Under the pieces are notes generated by a model. That model was not told the DNA's origin, made no database searches, and saw only the letters and a program-made list of their open reading frames with translations. The position numbers and the translations under genes are program-made. Source: RUG14515 sp045117995 (GTDB taxonomy: Bacteria > Bacillota_I > Bacilli_A > RFN20 > CAG-826). From it: a DNA stretch of 64,000 bases. The stretch lies in contig JBGUOH010000003.1 in NCBI GenBank assembly GCA_045117995.1, positions 186,001 through 250,000 on the forward strand, in the 5' to 3' direction. Positions 51,734 to 60,789 of this stretch are shown piece after piece (position 1 is the stretch's first letter; each line of letters starts with the position of its first letter).

Positions 51734-52641
51734 TGGTGTATCAAAACATGACTGTTGAAGAAACAAACCGTGCTCTTCAAAGAAAGAGAACCAATGAAAA
51801 ACTTCGCAAAATCTTTGCCAATGTCTTCGTCTATTTTGTTCTCTTATTGATGTATGCTCCAATCATCTATATCACTATCTTCTCTTTTACAGAACATAGT
51901 ACAACAGGTGTCTGGGGTGGATTCAGCTTTGGTAACTACGCGACCTTATTCGATTACGGTGGCAATAAATACGCCACAGCGATTTGGGATGCTGCTAAGA
52001 ATACTGCTTTAGTGGCCCTCACATCCGCGACAGGCGCAACTATCTTAGGTACATTAGGCGCGATTGGTATTTATTACTTACGTAAAAAGTGGATGAGAAC
52101 TGCGTTAGACTTCGTCACACAAATCCCAGTCGTTAACGCGGAAATCGTCACTGCTGTTTCCTTAAGTGTCTTATTCGTTATCTTATCTAACTTCATTCCA
52201 AGAAGCTTCTTAACCATTTGTATTGGTCATATTGTTCTTGGTGTTCCATATGTTGTTATGTCTGTGGAACCAAAACTTGAACAAATGGATCCATCATTAT
52301 ATGAAGCCGCTATGGACTTAGGTGCGACACAAACTCAAGCCTTATGGAAAGTCATTATTCCAGATATTATTCCAGGTATTTTATCCGGTTTCTTATTATC
52401 AGCGACATTGTCATTAGATGACTATGTCATCACAGCCTTCACAAAGCCAACTGTAGGCGGATTTGAAACCATTTCGACATATGTAGACGCTGCTACCAAA
52501 AAGAAGGGTCTACCACCTCAATTTAGGGCATTTACAGCTATTTTATTCGCTGTGATATTAATCGTGGTTGTCGTGATGAACGTCAAGAGCAACCAAAATG
52601 CAAAGAAATTAATGAAAAAGGAGAAAGGTAAAAATGCTTAA
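51733..52641 (+). CDS. potC: Spermidine/putrescine ABC transporter permease
   Basis: The 302-residue protein has six membrane segments and the EAA loop YEAAMDLGATQTQALWKVIIPDIIPGI. It is the second half of the pore. The ATG at TAATG is supported by a GGGAGG ribosome site. It overlaps potD by eight bases. Confidence 0.93.
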   Translation: MVYQNMTVEETNRALQRKRTNEKLRKIFANVFVYFVLLLMYAPIIYITIFSFTEHSTTGVWGGFSFGNYATLFDYGGNKYATAIWDAAKNTALVALTSATGATILGTLGAIGIYYLRKKWMRTALDFVTQIPVVNAEIVTAVSLSVLFVILSNFIPRSFLTICIGHIVLGVPYVVMSVEPKLEQMDPSLYEAAMDLGATQTQALWKVIIPDIIPGILSGFLLSATLSLDDYVITAFTKPTVGGFETISTYVDAATKKKGLPPQFRAFTAILFAVILIVVVVMNVKSNQNAKKLMKKEKGKNA

Positions 52642-53959
52642 AAACAAATTAACCGTATTATTAAGTTCGTTAGTAGCCGTCGGTGCATTAACAAGCTTAA
52701 CTGGTTGTGGCACAAAATATGACTTAGTCATCTACAACTGGGAAGATTACATCTATGAAGGTGCCAGTGAAAACGGCAAAATCGTCGATGACGGTATCAT
52801 CGAAAAATTTGAAAAATATTACCAAGAAAAAACCGGCCAAAAGATTAAAGTGGCGTATGAAAATTTCTCTACAAACGAAGAAATGTACACCCAATTAGCC
52901 CAAGGCTCTTTAAAACCAGACTTAGTCTGCCCATCAGATTACATGATTCAAAAGCTCGCTAATGAAGGCATGCTTGAAAAATTCTCTTATGATGATAAAA
53001 CAGGCAAATATGGTGATTCTTTAAAGAACTTCGCTGATTTCGGTTCACCATTCATCAAAGGCAGATTCCAAAACGAAAAGTTAAAAGATGGTAGTTCATT
53101 CCTTCAATACGCTGTTCCTTATTTCTGGGGCACAATGGGCTTCACCTATAACCCAGAATACTTCACCGCTGAAGAAGTTGGTTCCTGGGACTGCTTATGG
53201 AGCACTGAAGCCAAATTCAAACAACAATTCTCTTTAAAGGATTCTATGAGAGATACATACGTTACCGCTATCTTCCATGTCTATAAAGATGAAATTGCGG
53301 CTTTAGATGAAAACGCTGCTGACTTCAACAGCAAATTAAGCGCTATCTTCAATAGATGCGATGATGAAACAATTGCTAAAGTCAAAGCGGCTTTATTAGA
53401 AGCTAAGAAGAGAACCGTTTACGGTTTCGAAGTTGACGAAGGTAAAGAAGAAATCGTCAAAGGTACATATAACGCTAACTTAGCCTGGAGTGGTGATGCC
53501 ATCTTCGCTATGGATAGTGCTGAAGAAGGTAAAACACCAAAATACTTAAATTACTCCCTTCCAAAAGAAGGTAGCAATGTCTGGTTCGATGGTTGGGTCA
53601 TGCCGAAAGGCGCCAACAAAGAATTAGCGGAAGAATTCGTTAACTTCATCTGTGATCCAGAAAATGCTGTCTTATGTATGGACGCTGTCGGCTACACATC
53701 CCCAATCGTTGGTGATGCAATGTGGGATTATGTTAAAGAATCCTATGAAGCCGCTGATGATGTCGAAGACACATACGAAGTTGATTTAAGTTTCTACTTC
53801 GGTAAAGAAGCCAAAATCAAAATTGACTCCGAAGAAAAAGGTCGTCAATTTGATGCCCAATATCCAACAGAAGACGTTTTAAAACGTTGCTGCCTCATGA
53901 AAGATTTCGGCGATCAACAAGAAAAAGTCGAAAAAATGTGGGACGATATTAAGGGCTAA
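52634..53959 (+). CDS. potD: Polyamine-binding lipoprotein
   Basis: The 441-residue protein has a lipoprotein signal (lipobox SLTGC, Cys25). It continues as a periplasmic-binding fold with YNWEDYIYEG, SDYMIQKLANEGML, YFWGTMGFTYNPEYF and WFDGWVMPKGA, all typical of PotD. It captures spermidine or putrescine outside the membrane. It is somewhat longer than most PotD proteins. Confidence 0.93.
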   Translation: MLKNKLTVLLSSLVAVGALTSLTGCGTKYDLVIYNWEDYIYEGASENGKIVDDGIIEKFEKYYQEKTGQKIKVAYENFSTNEEMYTQLAQGSLKPDLVCPSDYMIQKLANEGMLEKFSYDDKTGKYGDSLKNFADFGSPFIKGRFQNEKLKDGSSFLQYAVPYFWGTMGFTYNPEYFTAEEVGSWDCLWSTEAKFKQQFSLKDSMRDTYVTAIFHVYKDEIAALDENAADFNSKLSAIFNRCDDETIAKVKAALLEAKKRTVYGFEVDEGKEEIVKGTYNANLAWSGDAIFAMDSAEEGKTPKYLNYSLPKEGSNVWFDGWVMPKGANKELAEEFVNFICDPENAVLCMDAVGYTSPIVGDAMWDYVKESYEAADDVEDTYEVDLSFYFGKEAKIKIDSEEKGRQFDAQYPTEDVLKRCCLMKDFGDQQEKVEKMWDDIKG

Positions 53960-53992
53960 TTACATTAAATTTAAAAAAAGTTTATTTGTTGC

Positions 53993-54022
53993 TTGATAGT
54001 GAGATAATTGCAGTGCTATAAT
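53993..54022 (+). promoter_or_regulatory. Promoter of the tRNA cluster
   Basis: TTGATA and TATAAT are spaced by 18 bases, 18 bases before tRNA-Cys. Confidence 0.75.
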
Positions 54023-54040
54023 TCATAACGCTGCAAGAAT

Positions 54041-54116
54041 GGTTCCTTAGCCAAGTCTGGTAAGGCAATTGACTGCAACTCAATGATCATCGGTTCGAAT
54101 CCGGTAGGAACCTCCA
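54041..54116 (+). tRNA. tRNA-Cys (anticodon GCA)
   Basis: A full cloverleaf with acceptor stem GGTTCCT/AGGAACC, anticodon loop CTGCAAC, T loop TTCGAAT and encoded CCA. Confidence 0.94.
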
Positions 54117-54162
54117 TCTTATTTCTAGGTCATACTGGATAAGATGACTGTCAGCATCAAAT

Positions 54163-54239
54163 GCGCCTCTAGCTCAACTGGATAGAGTGTCAGACTACGA
54201 ATCTGGAGGTTACGAGTTCGATTCTTGTGAGGCGCGCCA
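54163..54239 (+). tRNA. tRNA-Arg (anticodon ACG)
   Basis: A full cloverleaf with acceptor stem GCGCCTC/GAGGCGC, anticodon loop CTACGAA, T loop TTCGATT and encoded CCA. The first anticodon base A implies inosine modification to read CGT, CGC and CGA. Confidence 0.95.
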
Positions 54240-54242
54240 TTT

Positions 54243-54319
54243 CGGGACGTAGCGTAGCTTGGTATCGCGTCAGTTTTGGGAACTGAAGGCCGCAGGTTCA
54301 AATCCTGTCGTCCCGACCA
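54243..54319 (+). tRNA. tRNA-Pro (anticodon TGG)
   Basis: A full cloverleaf with acceptor stem CGGGACG/CGTCCCG, anticodon loop TTTGGGA, T loop TTCAAAT and encoded CCA. Only three bases separate it from tRNA-Arg. Confidence 0.95.
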
Positions 54320-54332
54320 AACTTAAAAAAAT

Positions 54333-54361
54333 AACCGCTCAAAACGAGCGGTTTTATTTTT
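54333..54361 (+). terminator. Terminator of the tRNA cluster
   Basis: AACCGCTC, a five-base loop and GAGCGGTT are followed by TTATTTTTG. Confidence 0.88.
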
Positions 54362-54441
54362 GTTGTTTTAAATCTAATCAATCATAATTTTCCAAATAAA
54401 TTTGGAATAGAATTCAAAATCCACAAAGTTTTCTAAATATG

Positions 54442-54496
54442 TTGACAAGTACGCTTGGCATAATCTAATATAGTGTTGTGACAAGTCAACTTGGCA
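54442..54496 (+). promoter_or_regulatory. Promoter with two operator copies
   Basis: TTGACA and TAATAT are spaced by 18 bases. Two copies of an 18-base element occur 36 bases apart: TGACAAGTACGCTTGGCA (54443-54460) and TGACAAGTCAACTTGGCA (54479-54496). Each contains a CAAG...CTTG palindrome, and they bracket the -10 region. They are probably binding sites for the XRE regulator encoded downstream. Confidence 0.7.
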
Positions 54497-54508
54497 AAGG
54501 AGACAGTT

Positions 54509-54835
54509 ATGGAAAAGAATGAAATTTTAATGAAAGCTCAACAAGAAAATAAAGGTCAAGATATCGCTGATTTAGAAGCACAAAAGAAGGGCACTAGTAT
54601 TGCCTTCATGGTGGGTGGTCTAGCATTCATCGCTATCATCATCGTTGAAATGATTGTGAATGATGTCATGCACTATGAAATCATGGGTGGATGTTTCATC
54701 ATGCTAGCAACTGCCTTCTATGTCAAATTCTTCATGCTTAAGAAAAGACATGAATTAGTAGTGGCTATTCTATACACACTAATTGCTCTTGGATGGTTAA
54801 CATTCTGGGTCTTAAGATTAACAAAGGCAATTTAA
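54509..54835 (+). CDS. Small membrane protein paired with XRE regulator (DUF6442-like)
   Basis: The 108-residue product (MEKNEILMKA, after AAAGGAG) has a short soluble N-terminus and three membrane segments. Small proteins of this size commonly sit directly upstream of a tiny XRE regulator in Firmicutes. The DUF6442 label is from memory and tentative. Confidence 0.6.
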   Translation: MEKNEILMKAQQENKGQDIADLEAQKKGTSIAFMVGGLAFIAIIIVEMIVNDVMHYEIMGGCFIMLATAFYVKFFMLKKRHELVVAILYTLIALGWLTFWVLRLTKAI

Positions 54836-54836
54836 T

Positions 54837-55043
54837 ATGAATGAATCATTAGTGTTACACAATAATCTCGCAGAAGTGAGAAGGAAACAAAACATCTCAC
54901 AAGCAGAACTCGCTAATATGGTCGGTGTGTCAAGAAACACAATTAGTTCTATAGAGACAGGACAATATCAACCAACCGCTAAATTGGCCTTATTACTTTG
55001 TGTGGCGTTAGATAAAAAGTTTGAAGATTTGTTCTATTTTTAG
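54837..55043 (+). CDS. XRE-family (Cro/CI-type) transcription regulator
   Basis: The 68-residue protein is a bare helix-turn-helix domain: LAEVRRKQNISQAELANMVG, then VSRNTISSIETGQYQPT. It resembles YozG-type mini regulators. It lies one base after the membrane protein gene and probably binds the twin operators in their shared promoter. Confidence 0.88.
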   Translation: MNESLVLHNNLAEVRRKQNISQAELANMVGVSRNTISSIETGQYQPTAKLALLLCVALDKKFEDLFYF

Positions 55044-55141
55044 TTCTCAAAAAAGCCTATTAACCTCTATCTAAATACAAAATTCTCTATTAGATTAATC
55101 TAAAAAGTATTGACATCGTAAAAATATAGTATAAAAATGTT

Positions 55142-55219
55142 GGTAGAGAAAAAGGCAAAACTACAGCAATGTAGTGACGCAAAACTATAGGGTCTTATAT
55201 TTAGAGATAGCCAGTAACC
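55142..55219 (+). promoter_or_regulatory. c-di-GMP-I (GEMM) riboswitch aptamer
   Basis: The consensus elements of the GEMM-I aptamer appear in order: AAAGGCAAAAC, a stem CTACA/TGTAG closed by the GNRA loop GCAA, GTGACGCAAAACTATAGGGTCT, and ATAGCCAGTAACC. The outer P1 stem can form from GGT (55142-55144) and ACC (55217-55219). The 3' strand of P1 is shared with the 5' arm of the following terminator. Ligand-stabilised P1 would therefore prevent termination, suggesting an ON switch. It sits upstream of four surface-protein genes. Confidence 0.9.
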
Positions 55220-55251
55220 TCAACTATTTAATCGAATAAGTTGAGGTTTTT
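55216..55251 (+). terminator. Riboswitch-controlled intrinsic terminator
   Basis: AACCTCAACT and AGTTGAGGTT form a 10-bp stem around a 13-base loop, followed by a T run. It overlaps the last bases of the aptamer by AACC. Confidence 0.85.
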
Positions 55252-55266
55252 AATTTCTATAAGACA

Positions 55267-55307
55267 GCCAGTTGCCCCCGAGCACACGCGTATAGGCGAA
55301 AGACTGG
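55267..55307 (+). other. GC-rich leader hairpin before first locus-2 gene
   Basis: CCAGT/ACTGG and, inside it, GCC/GGC can pair around a loop containing CCGAGCACACGCG. It is far richer in G and C than the surrounding leader. The start codon 11 bases downstream has no visible ribosome site. A translation-control element is possible. Confidence 0.4.
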
Positions 55308-55317
55308 TTGAATTATA

Positions 55318-56202
55318 ATGAAATTAGGCAAAAGAATTAGTGCAAGATTAAAAATCGCTGCCGCAACCGCAACAGTCATTTTTACCTTGGCAACAGTGTT
55401 CACCAGTACAATTGCTTGGTTCTCTACTAAAACATCTGTAGAAGTTAGTGGCGCAACATTCACAGTTAAAAAAACTTCTGGTATCCAATACGACTTATAT
55501 TATTTAGATCACTTTGTGGTCAATGAAAGCAACAAAGATGGTAACTTCAATACTATCGTTAATTTGCATTCTGGTTATGAAGTCGCCGCGGCTAACCCAG
55601 TCTTTAATAAAGTTAATTTCGACGAAAACGGTAATGTCATCGATGAACACGATCAAGCGGTTTCCGATGATTTAAATCCAACAAATATTTCACATTTATG
55701 GCCTGCTCATAAACTTACCTATGCGATTGTCATCACGGAAGGTAACTTCAATTCTTTCTCCTTAGAATCTTGGGATGAAGAAACTGATGCAGACACAAAG
55801 ACAAAAGATAACCAAAATAACGATATCCTCATTTCCTTATCCTGGGCTATCAACCTTTATGGCGCAGCCTACAATGTCACGAAGACAAATAATGAAGCAG
55901 CGGATGTTGCTACTGGTTTTACTAGTAACTATTATTCCGCTAATCTCACTGATAAGTTTACATACAGCCAAGCTCTACCAGCACCATTAAATAAACCTGC
56001 CATTGATGTGGTGGATACAGTTTCTGGTGTGGGCAGTGATGCGACTAGACAAATCTTATATTTCTCAATCGAATTCGATGATAGTGCTAGTACCTATTAT
56101 GAACTCGATGATGACGATGGCTATTACACAAAGAGTGTTGATGGCAATAGTAACTGCTACGAGAACCTCATTTTAAAGGATCTCGTCTTTATGCTTTCAT
56201 AA
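55318..56202 (+). CDS. TasA/camelysin-like surface protein of locus 2
   Basis: The 294-residue protein has a basic N-terminus and a hydrophobic segment (about 11-33) ending in TSTIAWFSTKTSVEVSG, the same SipW-type boundary as the locus-1 proteins. The mature part is beta-rich and acidic, with an HKLTYAIVITEG block. It is probably a secreted matrix subunit. Expression should depend on the riboswitch. The C-terminus lacks the E-G-W motif typical of locus 1. Confidence 0.68.
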   Translation: MKLGKRISARLKIAAATATVIFTLATVFTSTIAWFSTKTSVEVSGATFTVKKTSGIQYDLYYLDHFVVNESNKDGNFNTIVNLHSGYEVAAANPVFNKVNFDENGNVIDEHDQAVSDDLNPTNISHLWPAHKLTYAIVITEGNFNSFSLESWDEETDADTKTKDNQNNDILISLSWAINLYGAAYNVTKTNNEAADVATGFTSNYYSANLTDKFTYSQALPAPLNKPAIDVVDTVSGVGSDATRQILYFSIEFDDSASTYYELDDDDGYYTKSVDGNSNCYENLILKDLVFMLS

Positions 56203-56214
56203 TGGAGAAACGAT

Positions 56215-57723
56215 ATGAAATTAGGTGAAAAGATTAAATCGTTATCTCCAAAGCTAACTTCCCGTAAGGGTAGAATTGTTGGTTTCTCATTACTTATTTT
56301 AGGTAGTGTAGCCGCTGCGACAATGACCACCTTAGCGTGGTTTAACATGTCCGCTAAAGAATCCAAAATCAAAATGGTTTCTGGTGACTTGAACGTTGAA
56401 GTTAGAAAAGTCTCCGCTTATAAATACGTCTACCCATTCTATAAAAACTCCACTGAATACATCGACTACGATGCGCAAGGTGTTGTCAAAAAATACGTCT
56501 TAGAAGACCATACATTAACATTTGGAAACGATAACGTTGACGATATTACAATCTCCTCTGATGATGCGACAGTCACATTAGGCGAGAAAGTTAGAAGAAG
56601 CTTTACCACAAGTGGCAATGACGCTTCTTCACTCAATGTTTGTGTCCCTGCAACCGTTCAACCAGCTGTCTATTCTCCAGAATTCCGTTATTACTTAATT
56701 GGTGATGGCTTATTCTGTGGCGTTGAAGATTCTTGGGCAATTGAAAAATCATTTGCTTTTGGTTTAAGAGAAAACGTCAGTAATGATAGACACGCTATCT
56801 TGGATAATGTTGTTGTTTCAGCGGGTTCTTCGTTTACTCTTCTTGAAACCTTAGAAGTCATTGAAAACGATCGAAAATCTTATGCATACAACTATTTCCC
56901 AATTTCTAGTATTGCTGAAACCAATTCATCTTTTAGAGTGGTTGATAGCAATTCCGATGGAGTGGGAGACCAACTTCTTTGTTTAAGAAGTGGTATTTAT
57001 TCATTCATCTATTCTCCAAATCAATTGAAGATTGAATTACGTACTCAAGAAGATGGCGCTAGAAAAGACGTCTCTGTTATCATCAATAACTCTTTAGACC
57101 CAACCAAAATGAGTATTGATTATGCTGGTTCTGTTGATAAAGATACATACCCAACAATTAATAGTTACGTTCCTACTGCGATTTATAATCAAAACACATC
57201 AGTTATTTTAGATGTTGAACTTAATTTCACTAATCCAAACCCTGTGGATGCAAGCTTACAAATCGAACGCACTAACTCCACAAGCAATTCCATTTATAAC
57301 ATCGCTAATAAATATGAAGATACAACTCATAACCTCGATGGTTATATTGATGAAGACCATCAAAATCTTATGAGAGCATCTGACTTTTACAATTTCTATG
57401 CGCAGTTCACAAATACGCCTTATGCTAGCACAACTGCATTATGGAATGGACTTCATCGTGTGGGTGATAATCAGTCACAAAAGTTCTTAAACGATACATC
57501 CTACGATAAGACCATTAACTGTACATTACACGCTAAAGAGCAAGGCGATTCTACAACCATTGCGCCAAGTGATACAGACAACATCTATCACTGTTACATT
57601 GTTATCGAATATGACTATGAACATAGCACATATTTCCTTGATAAAAACCGTTTAGGTAAGACTTATTACTTAGACCGTGATTTCGGTTTCCATTTCTCCG
57701 GAATCCAACACAGAGAAAGCTAG
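56215..57723 (+). CDS. Large TasA/camelysin-like surface protein of locus 2
   Basis: The 502-residue protein has a basic N-terminus (to residue 19), a hydrophobic segment (about 20-40) ending in MTTLAWFNMSAKES, and then a short linker to a beta-rich region with VSGDLNVEVRKVS. The later part holds two or three beta-sandwich-like stretches. It is preceded by a GGAG ribosome site. It is longer than the locus-1 paralogues and could be a capping or linker subunit. Confidence 0.66.
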   Translation: MKLGEKIKSLSPKLTSRKGRIVGFSLLILGSVAAATMTTLAWFNMSAKESKIKMVSGDLNVEVRKVSAYKYVYPFYKNSTEYIDYDAQGVVKKYVLEDHTLTFGNDNVDDITISSDDATVTLGEKVRRSFTTSGNDASSLNVCVPATVQPAVYSPEFRYYLIGDGLFCGVEDSWAIEKSFAFGLRENVSNDRHAILDNVVVSAGSSFTLLETLEVIENDRKSYAYNYFPISSIAETNSSFRVVDSNSDGVGDQLLCLRSGIYSFIYSPNQLKIELRTQEDGARKDVSVIINNSLDPTKMSIDYAGSVDKDTYPTINSYVPTAIYNQNTSVILDVELNFTNPNPVDASLQIERTNSTSNSIYNIANKYEDTTHNLDGYIDEDHQNLMRASDFYNFYAQFTNTPYASTTALWNGLHRVGDNQSQKFLNDTSYDKTINCTLHAKEQGDSTTIAPSDTDNIYHCYIVIEYDYEHSTYFLDKNRLGKTYYLDRDFGFHFSGIQHRES

Positions 57724-57726
57724 GGT

Positions 57727-60700
57727 ATGAAGATGAATAAGCAGAAGGGTTTAGCGGTTTTATACATCTCCACAATCTCGTTATTAGTTTCGACCATTGC
57801 TTTAAGTGTTGGCATGACAATTTCTTTGTATAAGAAATATGTTAAAGGTAATGGTACCTATGGTGAAGTATCCTTACGTTCTTACTATGAAAGCGGAAGT
57901 GGTACTGAAGATGATCCGTTTATTATTACGCGCCCACGCCACCTATATAACCTTTCTAGATTACAAGGCTTAGGCGTTTATGGCGAAAAAACATATTTCC
58001 AACTCGGTAAAGTCGACCTAGGTGGTGTGGATTCCAATGGTGTGCCAATGTGCTACGCCGATGATAGTTCTAACGTTAAAAAACCATATCTCGATATGAG
58101 TGATTCTGATAGAGATACCAACCCAATTAACGCGATTGGTTCAGAAGCCTTACCGTTCTATGGCGAATTCGATGGCCAAAACGTTGAAATTAAGAACCTT
58201 AATGTTTACGCAAACCCACAAGATGCTGGCTTATTTGGTTATACAGCTCATGGTTCTGAGGTTCATAACTTATTCTTAAGTAATGTGACCATTCACGCTT
58301 TAGGTTATACTTCTGATTATGCTGACTTATATAGTCCAGAAAGCACAATTGGTAACAACGCTTATTTCTCTTATAATCCAAATGATAGTTCTCCAGTCGT
58401 TAACTTTGTTAATGGCTTTGAAAATACTGAATATGCCTATTTCTTCGCGGACAACGATTTCCATTACACTGCGCAAGGTTCTTCTCCAACCCCAACAGTT
58501 TCCATTGTTGCTCCATCAAATAGTTATACGTTCACATCCTTGCTTTCTGGTGACTTAATCACCATGAATAATAACAATCAAATTGTTCCTAATTTAGATA
58601 GAATTTTTGAATTCTTTGGCGAAAAGAAAGATGAAGAAGAAGCTAAGTTCCCACTTCAAGCTTCTTCATCAGCATCCTTAATCGTTTCAAGTGTTGATAG
58701 ATATGGTCAAAAACACTCCAAAGTTCTCCTGAACTTAGAATTTGACTTTACCTTAGAATCCGATAGCGCAAACTTCATTTCTATGGGTGTTCATCTCGCT
58801 GGTGACCATGGTAATAACATTGGTTTAATTGCCGGTCACTGTGATGGCACAATCTATGATTGTTATGTCTATAATGGCTCTTTTGAAATGAACAATGGTG
58901 GTCAAGGTTATAGCAATTTAGAGAACGGTTCTAACTTAGGCTTAATTGGCTTAGTTGGTGGTACCGTTCAAAACATTTTAGCTAACGAATCTGACGTCGG
59001 CGCTAAAGAAGGCAAGAACATTGGTGTTCTCGACTTTACAACAATCTATAAGGACATTATCGATAATAATGCATTCGTTGGCTCTCACGCAGCTACCGGT
59101 GGTGTTTCAGCTGGTGTTACTTTCACGCCAGTATCAACCACAAAATATATGCAATATTTAAGATACTTCGATGGACAATACATCACCAAACAAACCTCTT
59201 CTGTAGCTTTTAAAGGTCGTTCCATCATCACCAATACCGACTTGGGTGTCTTTACTGTTGCTACTGATCCTCAAACTGGTGAAGGTACCTACTCTGGCGA
59301 TCACTTAGATCAGTCTCTTGTTTTAACAGAAGATTTAACAATAAACGATAACTACTACATCTATTATTCAACAGGCGAATACAACAAAGCTTATCACACA
59401 AGACATGGTGGTTCTTCGTTTGATAACTATATCGCTTCCTATAACACTAATAATGTCGCAAGTAGTGAATCTCATATCTTACAAGGCCATCATTTCCCAA
59501 GAAAAGATGAAGTAACTAGAGAGTCATTCGAAACTAGAGAAGCAAGACAAAATTACTTCGTCCGTTTCCAATTAGATCCTAATTATCGTAAAGGCAAAGG
59601 CTTCTACTTCTCAGATTTAGATACTGACACAGATAGTGGTGCCTTTATGGCAAACTATTTTAACTATAAGTTAGTTGACCAAAATGGTTATCACATTCCA
59701 ATCAATACTAATAAGTGTGGTGTCATGCTTAAAACAAACCTCCGTCAAGAAGTTAGCAACCTGTCTGCTAGCTTTGGTCTTCCAGATTTAACAAAAACAA
59801 TGGGTAATGACTACACTAGATCCTATTGTTTACAAGATGCTGAAGGGAATAGATATGTTGGTAATATGATCAACTTTGAGATTAAGAACGATCTTGCCAA
59901 TGTTACAGTCATTGCTGCGCCTTCAGACCATTCGAAGCCTGCTGCTTTAGGTGTTTATAAACTTGATAATAGCGATTTTAGCGGTGTTTATGATGATACA
60001 TACACCCTTGAATTTACTCAAAAATACAATAACCCAGATTATGCGTTCTTTATGCCTGATGACAATCATCTTACTTATTTCGACTATCGTGTGAATGGCA
60101 CCACTAATAAAGGTGAAATTGGCACATATTCAAACGCAGGTACATTCACAGTGGCTAACAATGCTAGTAATGCCACGGTTGCTAAAGAACATGGTATAAC
60201 TGAACACAACTACATAAGTGGTAAGACACGCTTATTTGCTCACACATTCTGTTTACCAAGAGGTAGATATTGTATCGGTTCTGCTTCCAGTGGCTCACAA
60301 TGTGTGCCAAAGGTTTATTACCTCTGTGCTCAAGGACAAGATGATGGTCAATTTGACTTTGATGATACTGTCTTCTCAAGCACAGATAGAGTTGAAAATG
60401 TTGATTTTATCAACACTTCTCGCTTTGCTGATAACGGAACAGAAAACATTCTTGTACAAGATATTACAACATACAACCCAAGTAGCCAAACTGATGGAAA
60501 CAAATTAGGCAATCGTAGATGTTACATTGCTTTAGTTAACTCTGATCGTTCAATATTCAGCGGTTCAATTCCATCTGATTTATCGTTCGAATATGATCCT
60601 GTCAGTGGAAAATTCATCATATCATCCACTCTTCAAGGACAGGATTTAATAGATGCTATCACACGTATAGCAGTAGACAATTACAATCACCCGTACGCTG

Positions 60701-60780
60701 GCGATCCAAAACAATTAACGGTTTCATTGCTAGGCATTGAAAGTAGTGGACAAGTTATTGTTTACCCAGCTGGAGATTAG
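57727..60780 (+). CDS. Large beta-helix-like surface protein
   Basis: The 1017-residue protein starts with a hydrophobic segment (about 8-32) and the junction YKKYVKGNGTYGEVSL. The motif GSGTEDDPFIITRPRHLYNLS (about 57-77) follows, the familiar opening of GLUG/beta-helix adhesins. GLUG-like turns follow (DAGLFGYTAHGSEVHNL, NIGLIAGHCDGTIYDC, NLGLIGLVGGTVQNIL). The remainder is beta-rich. No enzymatic motif is seen. It is probably an adhesin or matrix backbone in the riboswitch-controlled transcript. The start could also be the ATG two codons later; neither has a strong ribosome site. Confidence 0.68.
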   Translation: MKMNKQKGLAVLYISTISLLVSTIALSVGMTISLYKKYVKGNGTYGEVSLRSYYESGSGTEDDPFIITRPRHLYNLSRLQGLGVYGEKTYFQLGKVDLGGVDSNGVPMCYADDSSNVKKPYLDMSDSDRDTNPINAIGSEALPFYGEFDGQNVEIKNLNVYANPQDAGLFGYTAHGSEVHNLFLSNVTIHALGYTSDYADLYSPESTIGNNAYFSYNPNDSSPVVNFVNGFENTEYAYFFADNDFHYTAQGSSPTPTVSIVAPSNSYTFTSLLSGDLITMNNNNQIVPNLDRIFEFFGEKKDEEEAKFPLQASSSASLIVSSVDRYGQKHSKVLLNLEFDFTLESDSANFISMGVHLAGDHGNNIGLIAGHCDGTIYDCYVYNGSFEMNNGGQGYSNLENGSNLGLIGLVGGTVQNILANESDVGAKEGKNIGVLDFTTIYKDIIDNNAFVGSHAATGGVSAGVTFTPVSTTKYMQYLRYFDGQYITKQTSSVAFKGRSIITNTDLGVFTVATDPQTGEGTYSGDHLDQSLVLTEDLTINDNYYIYYSTGEYNKAYHTRHGGSSFDNYIASYNTNNVASSESHILQGHHFPRKDEVTRESFETREARQNYFVRFQLDPNYRKGKGFYFSDLDTDTDSGAFMANYFNYKLVDQNGYHIPINTNKCGVMLKTNLRQEVSNLSASFGLPDLTKTMGNDYTRSYCLQDAEGNRYVGNMINFEIKNDLANVTVIAAPSDHSKPAALGVYKLDNSDFSGVYDDTYTLEFTQKYNNPDYAFFMPDDNHLTYFDYRVNGTTNKGEIGTYSNAGTFTVANNASNATVAKEHGITEHNYISGKTRLFAHTFCLPRGRYCIGSASSGSQCVPKVYYLCAQGQDDGQFDFDDTVFSSTDRVENVDFINTSRFADNGTENILVQDITTYNPSSQTDGNKLGNRRCYIALVNSDRSIFSGSIPSDLSFEYDPVSGKFIISSTLQGQDLIDAITRIAVDNYNHPYAGDPKQLTVSLLGIESSGQVIVYPAGD

Positions 60781-60789
60781 GAGGTAATT

